NCBI RefSeq assembly: GCF_963678795.1
Contig: NZ_OY787452.1
Span: forward strand, 186,001 to 250,000
DNA from: an uncultured Methanoregula sp.
GTDB lineage: Archaea > Halobacteriota > Methanomicrobia > Methanomicrobiales > Methanospirillaceae
Length of the DNA: 64,000 nt
Direction of reading: 5' to 3'
Part shown: piece after piece, positions 63,935 through 64,000 of the stretch
Layout of the letters: each line of letters opens with the position of its first letter
How positions within the stretch are numbered: position 1 is the stretch's first letter
The notes under the pieces: generated by a model
The model's input: only the letters and a program-made list of their open reading frames with translations
Told to the model about the DNA's origin: nothing
Database searches by the model: none
Made by a program: the position numbers and the translations under genes

Positions 63935-64000
63935 ATGACTGGAACACTGTTTGAGATCCTGATGGTCATTGCACTCGGTACATTTGGAGGAGCCTGTTTT
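63935..64000 (+). CDS. start of a membrane protein, cut by the window edge
   Basis: The first 22 codons read MTGTLFEILMVIALGTFGGA and on to the edge, a hydrophobic helix start. TAATGGAATAATACG just upstream could hold the TATA box. Too short to name. Confidence 0.5.
   Translation, partial: MTGTLFEILMVIALGTFGGACF

Overview
The window looks like a chromosomal segment of a methanogenic archaeon, most likely order Methanomicrobiales (a Methanoregula-like lineage; inferred from recalled family distributions, not from a search). Archaeal markers are a form III RuBisCO, a fused Fae-Hps, transcription factor S, Pth2, archaeal TruD, an archaeosortase, an archaeal-type riboflavin-pathway reductase, a PGF-pre-PGF surface protein, PEGA-domain surface proteins and REC/PAS sensor proteins without classical output domains. 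No rRNA, no intact tRNA and no CRISPR array were seen.

Layout. 0-6.5 kb: a lipase-like hydrolase, form III RuBisCO, and a long surface protein with seven FG-GAP-like repeats. 6.6-11.5 kb: a tight redox operon made of an ArsR regulator fused to a flavodoxin and carrying an N-terminal ferredoxin-like Cys motif, two more flavodoxins, two flavodoxin-ferredoxin (EFR1-like) proteins and a radical SAM protein. It has a palindromic operator over its start and a decayed radical SAM tail at its end. 11.5-20 kb: a REC-PAS protein, an IS256-type element, Fae-Hps, an MFS exporter and a frameshifted ISH3-like element. 20-26.3 kb: repeat-rich intergenic DNA around an AT-rich orphan gene, OsmC, two acyltransferases and small proteins. 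26.3-34.4 kb: surface proteins (a pilin-like PKD protein, a GH18 chitinase with six binding modules) and a full-length plus a truncated copy of an unknown gene. 34.9-43 kb: cardiolipin synthase/PHP pair, PEGA protein, an Arg/Pro/Glu repeat protein, and a vWA-PP2C-kinase triad (TerY-P type). 43-52 kb: lipoproteins and housekeeping genes (pth2, truD, sppA, arfC, CDP-alcohol transferase, archaeosortase A, TFS). 52-63 kb: a signalling island with a degenerate-REC coiled-coil giant, sensor kinase, CheW, MCP, an acetate-transporter homologue, an HTH-PAS protein with a degenerate kinase domain, and a lone receiver. The window ends with a PEGA protein and the start of a membrane protein.

How it fits together. 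RuBisCO and Fae-Hps, 14 kb apart, are both enzymes of the reductive hexulose-phosphate pathway and of archaeal pentose/AMP metabolism. The redox operon is a self-regulated electron-transfer module of unknown substrate. The 55.5-59.9 kb operon links a GPR1/FUN34/YaaH transporter to a soluble chemoreceptor and CheW, and a perfect palindrome separates it from the divergent HTH-PAS regulator. Three families of short dispersed repeats occupy the non-coding stretches, and one of them forms two hairpins whose stems change in a compensatory way between copies.
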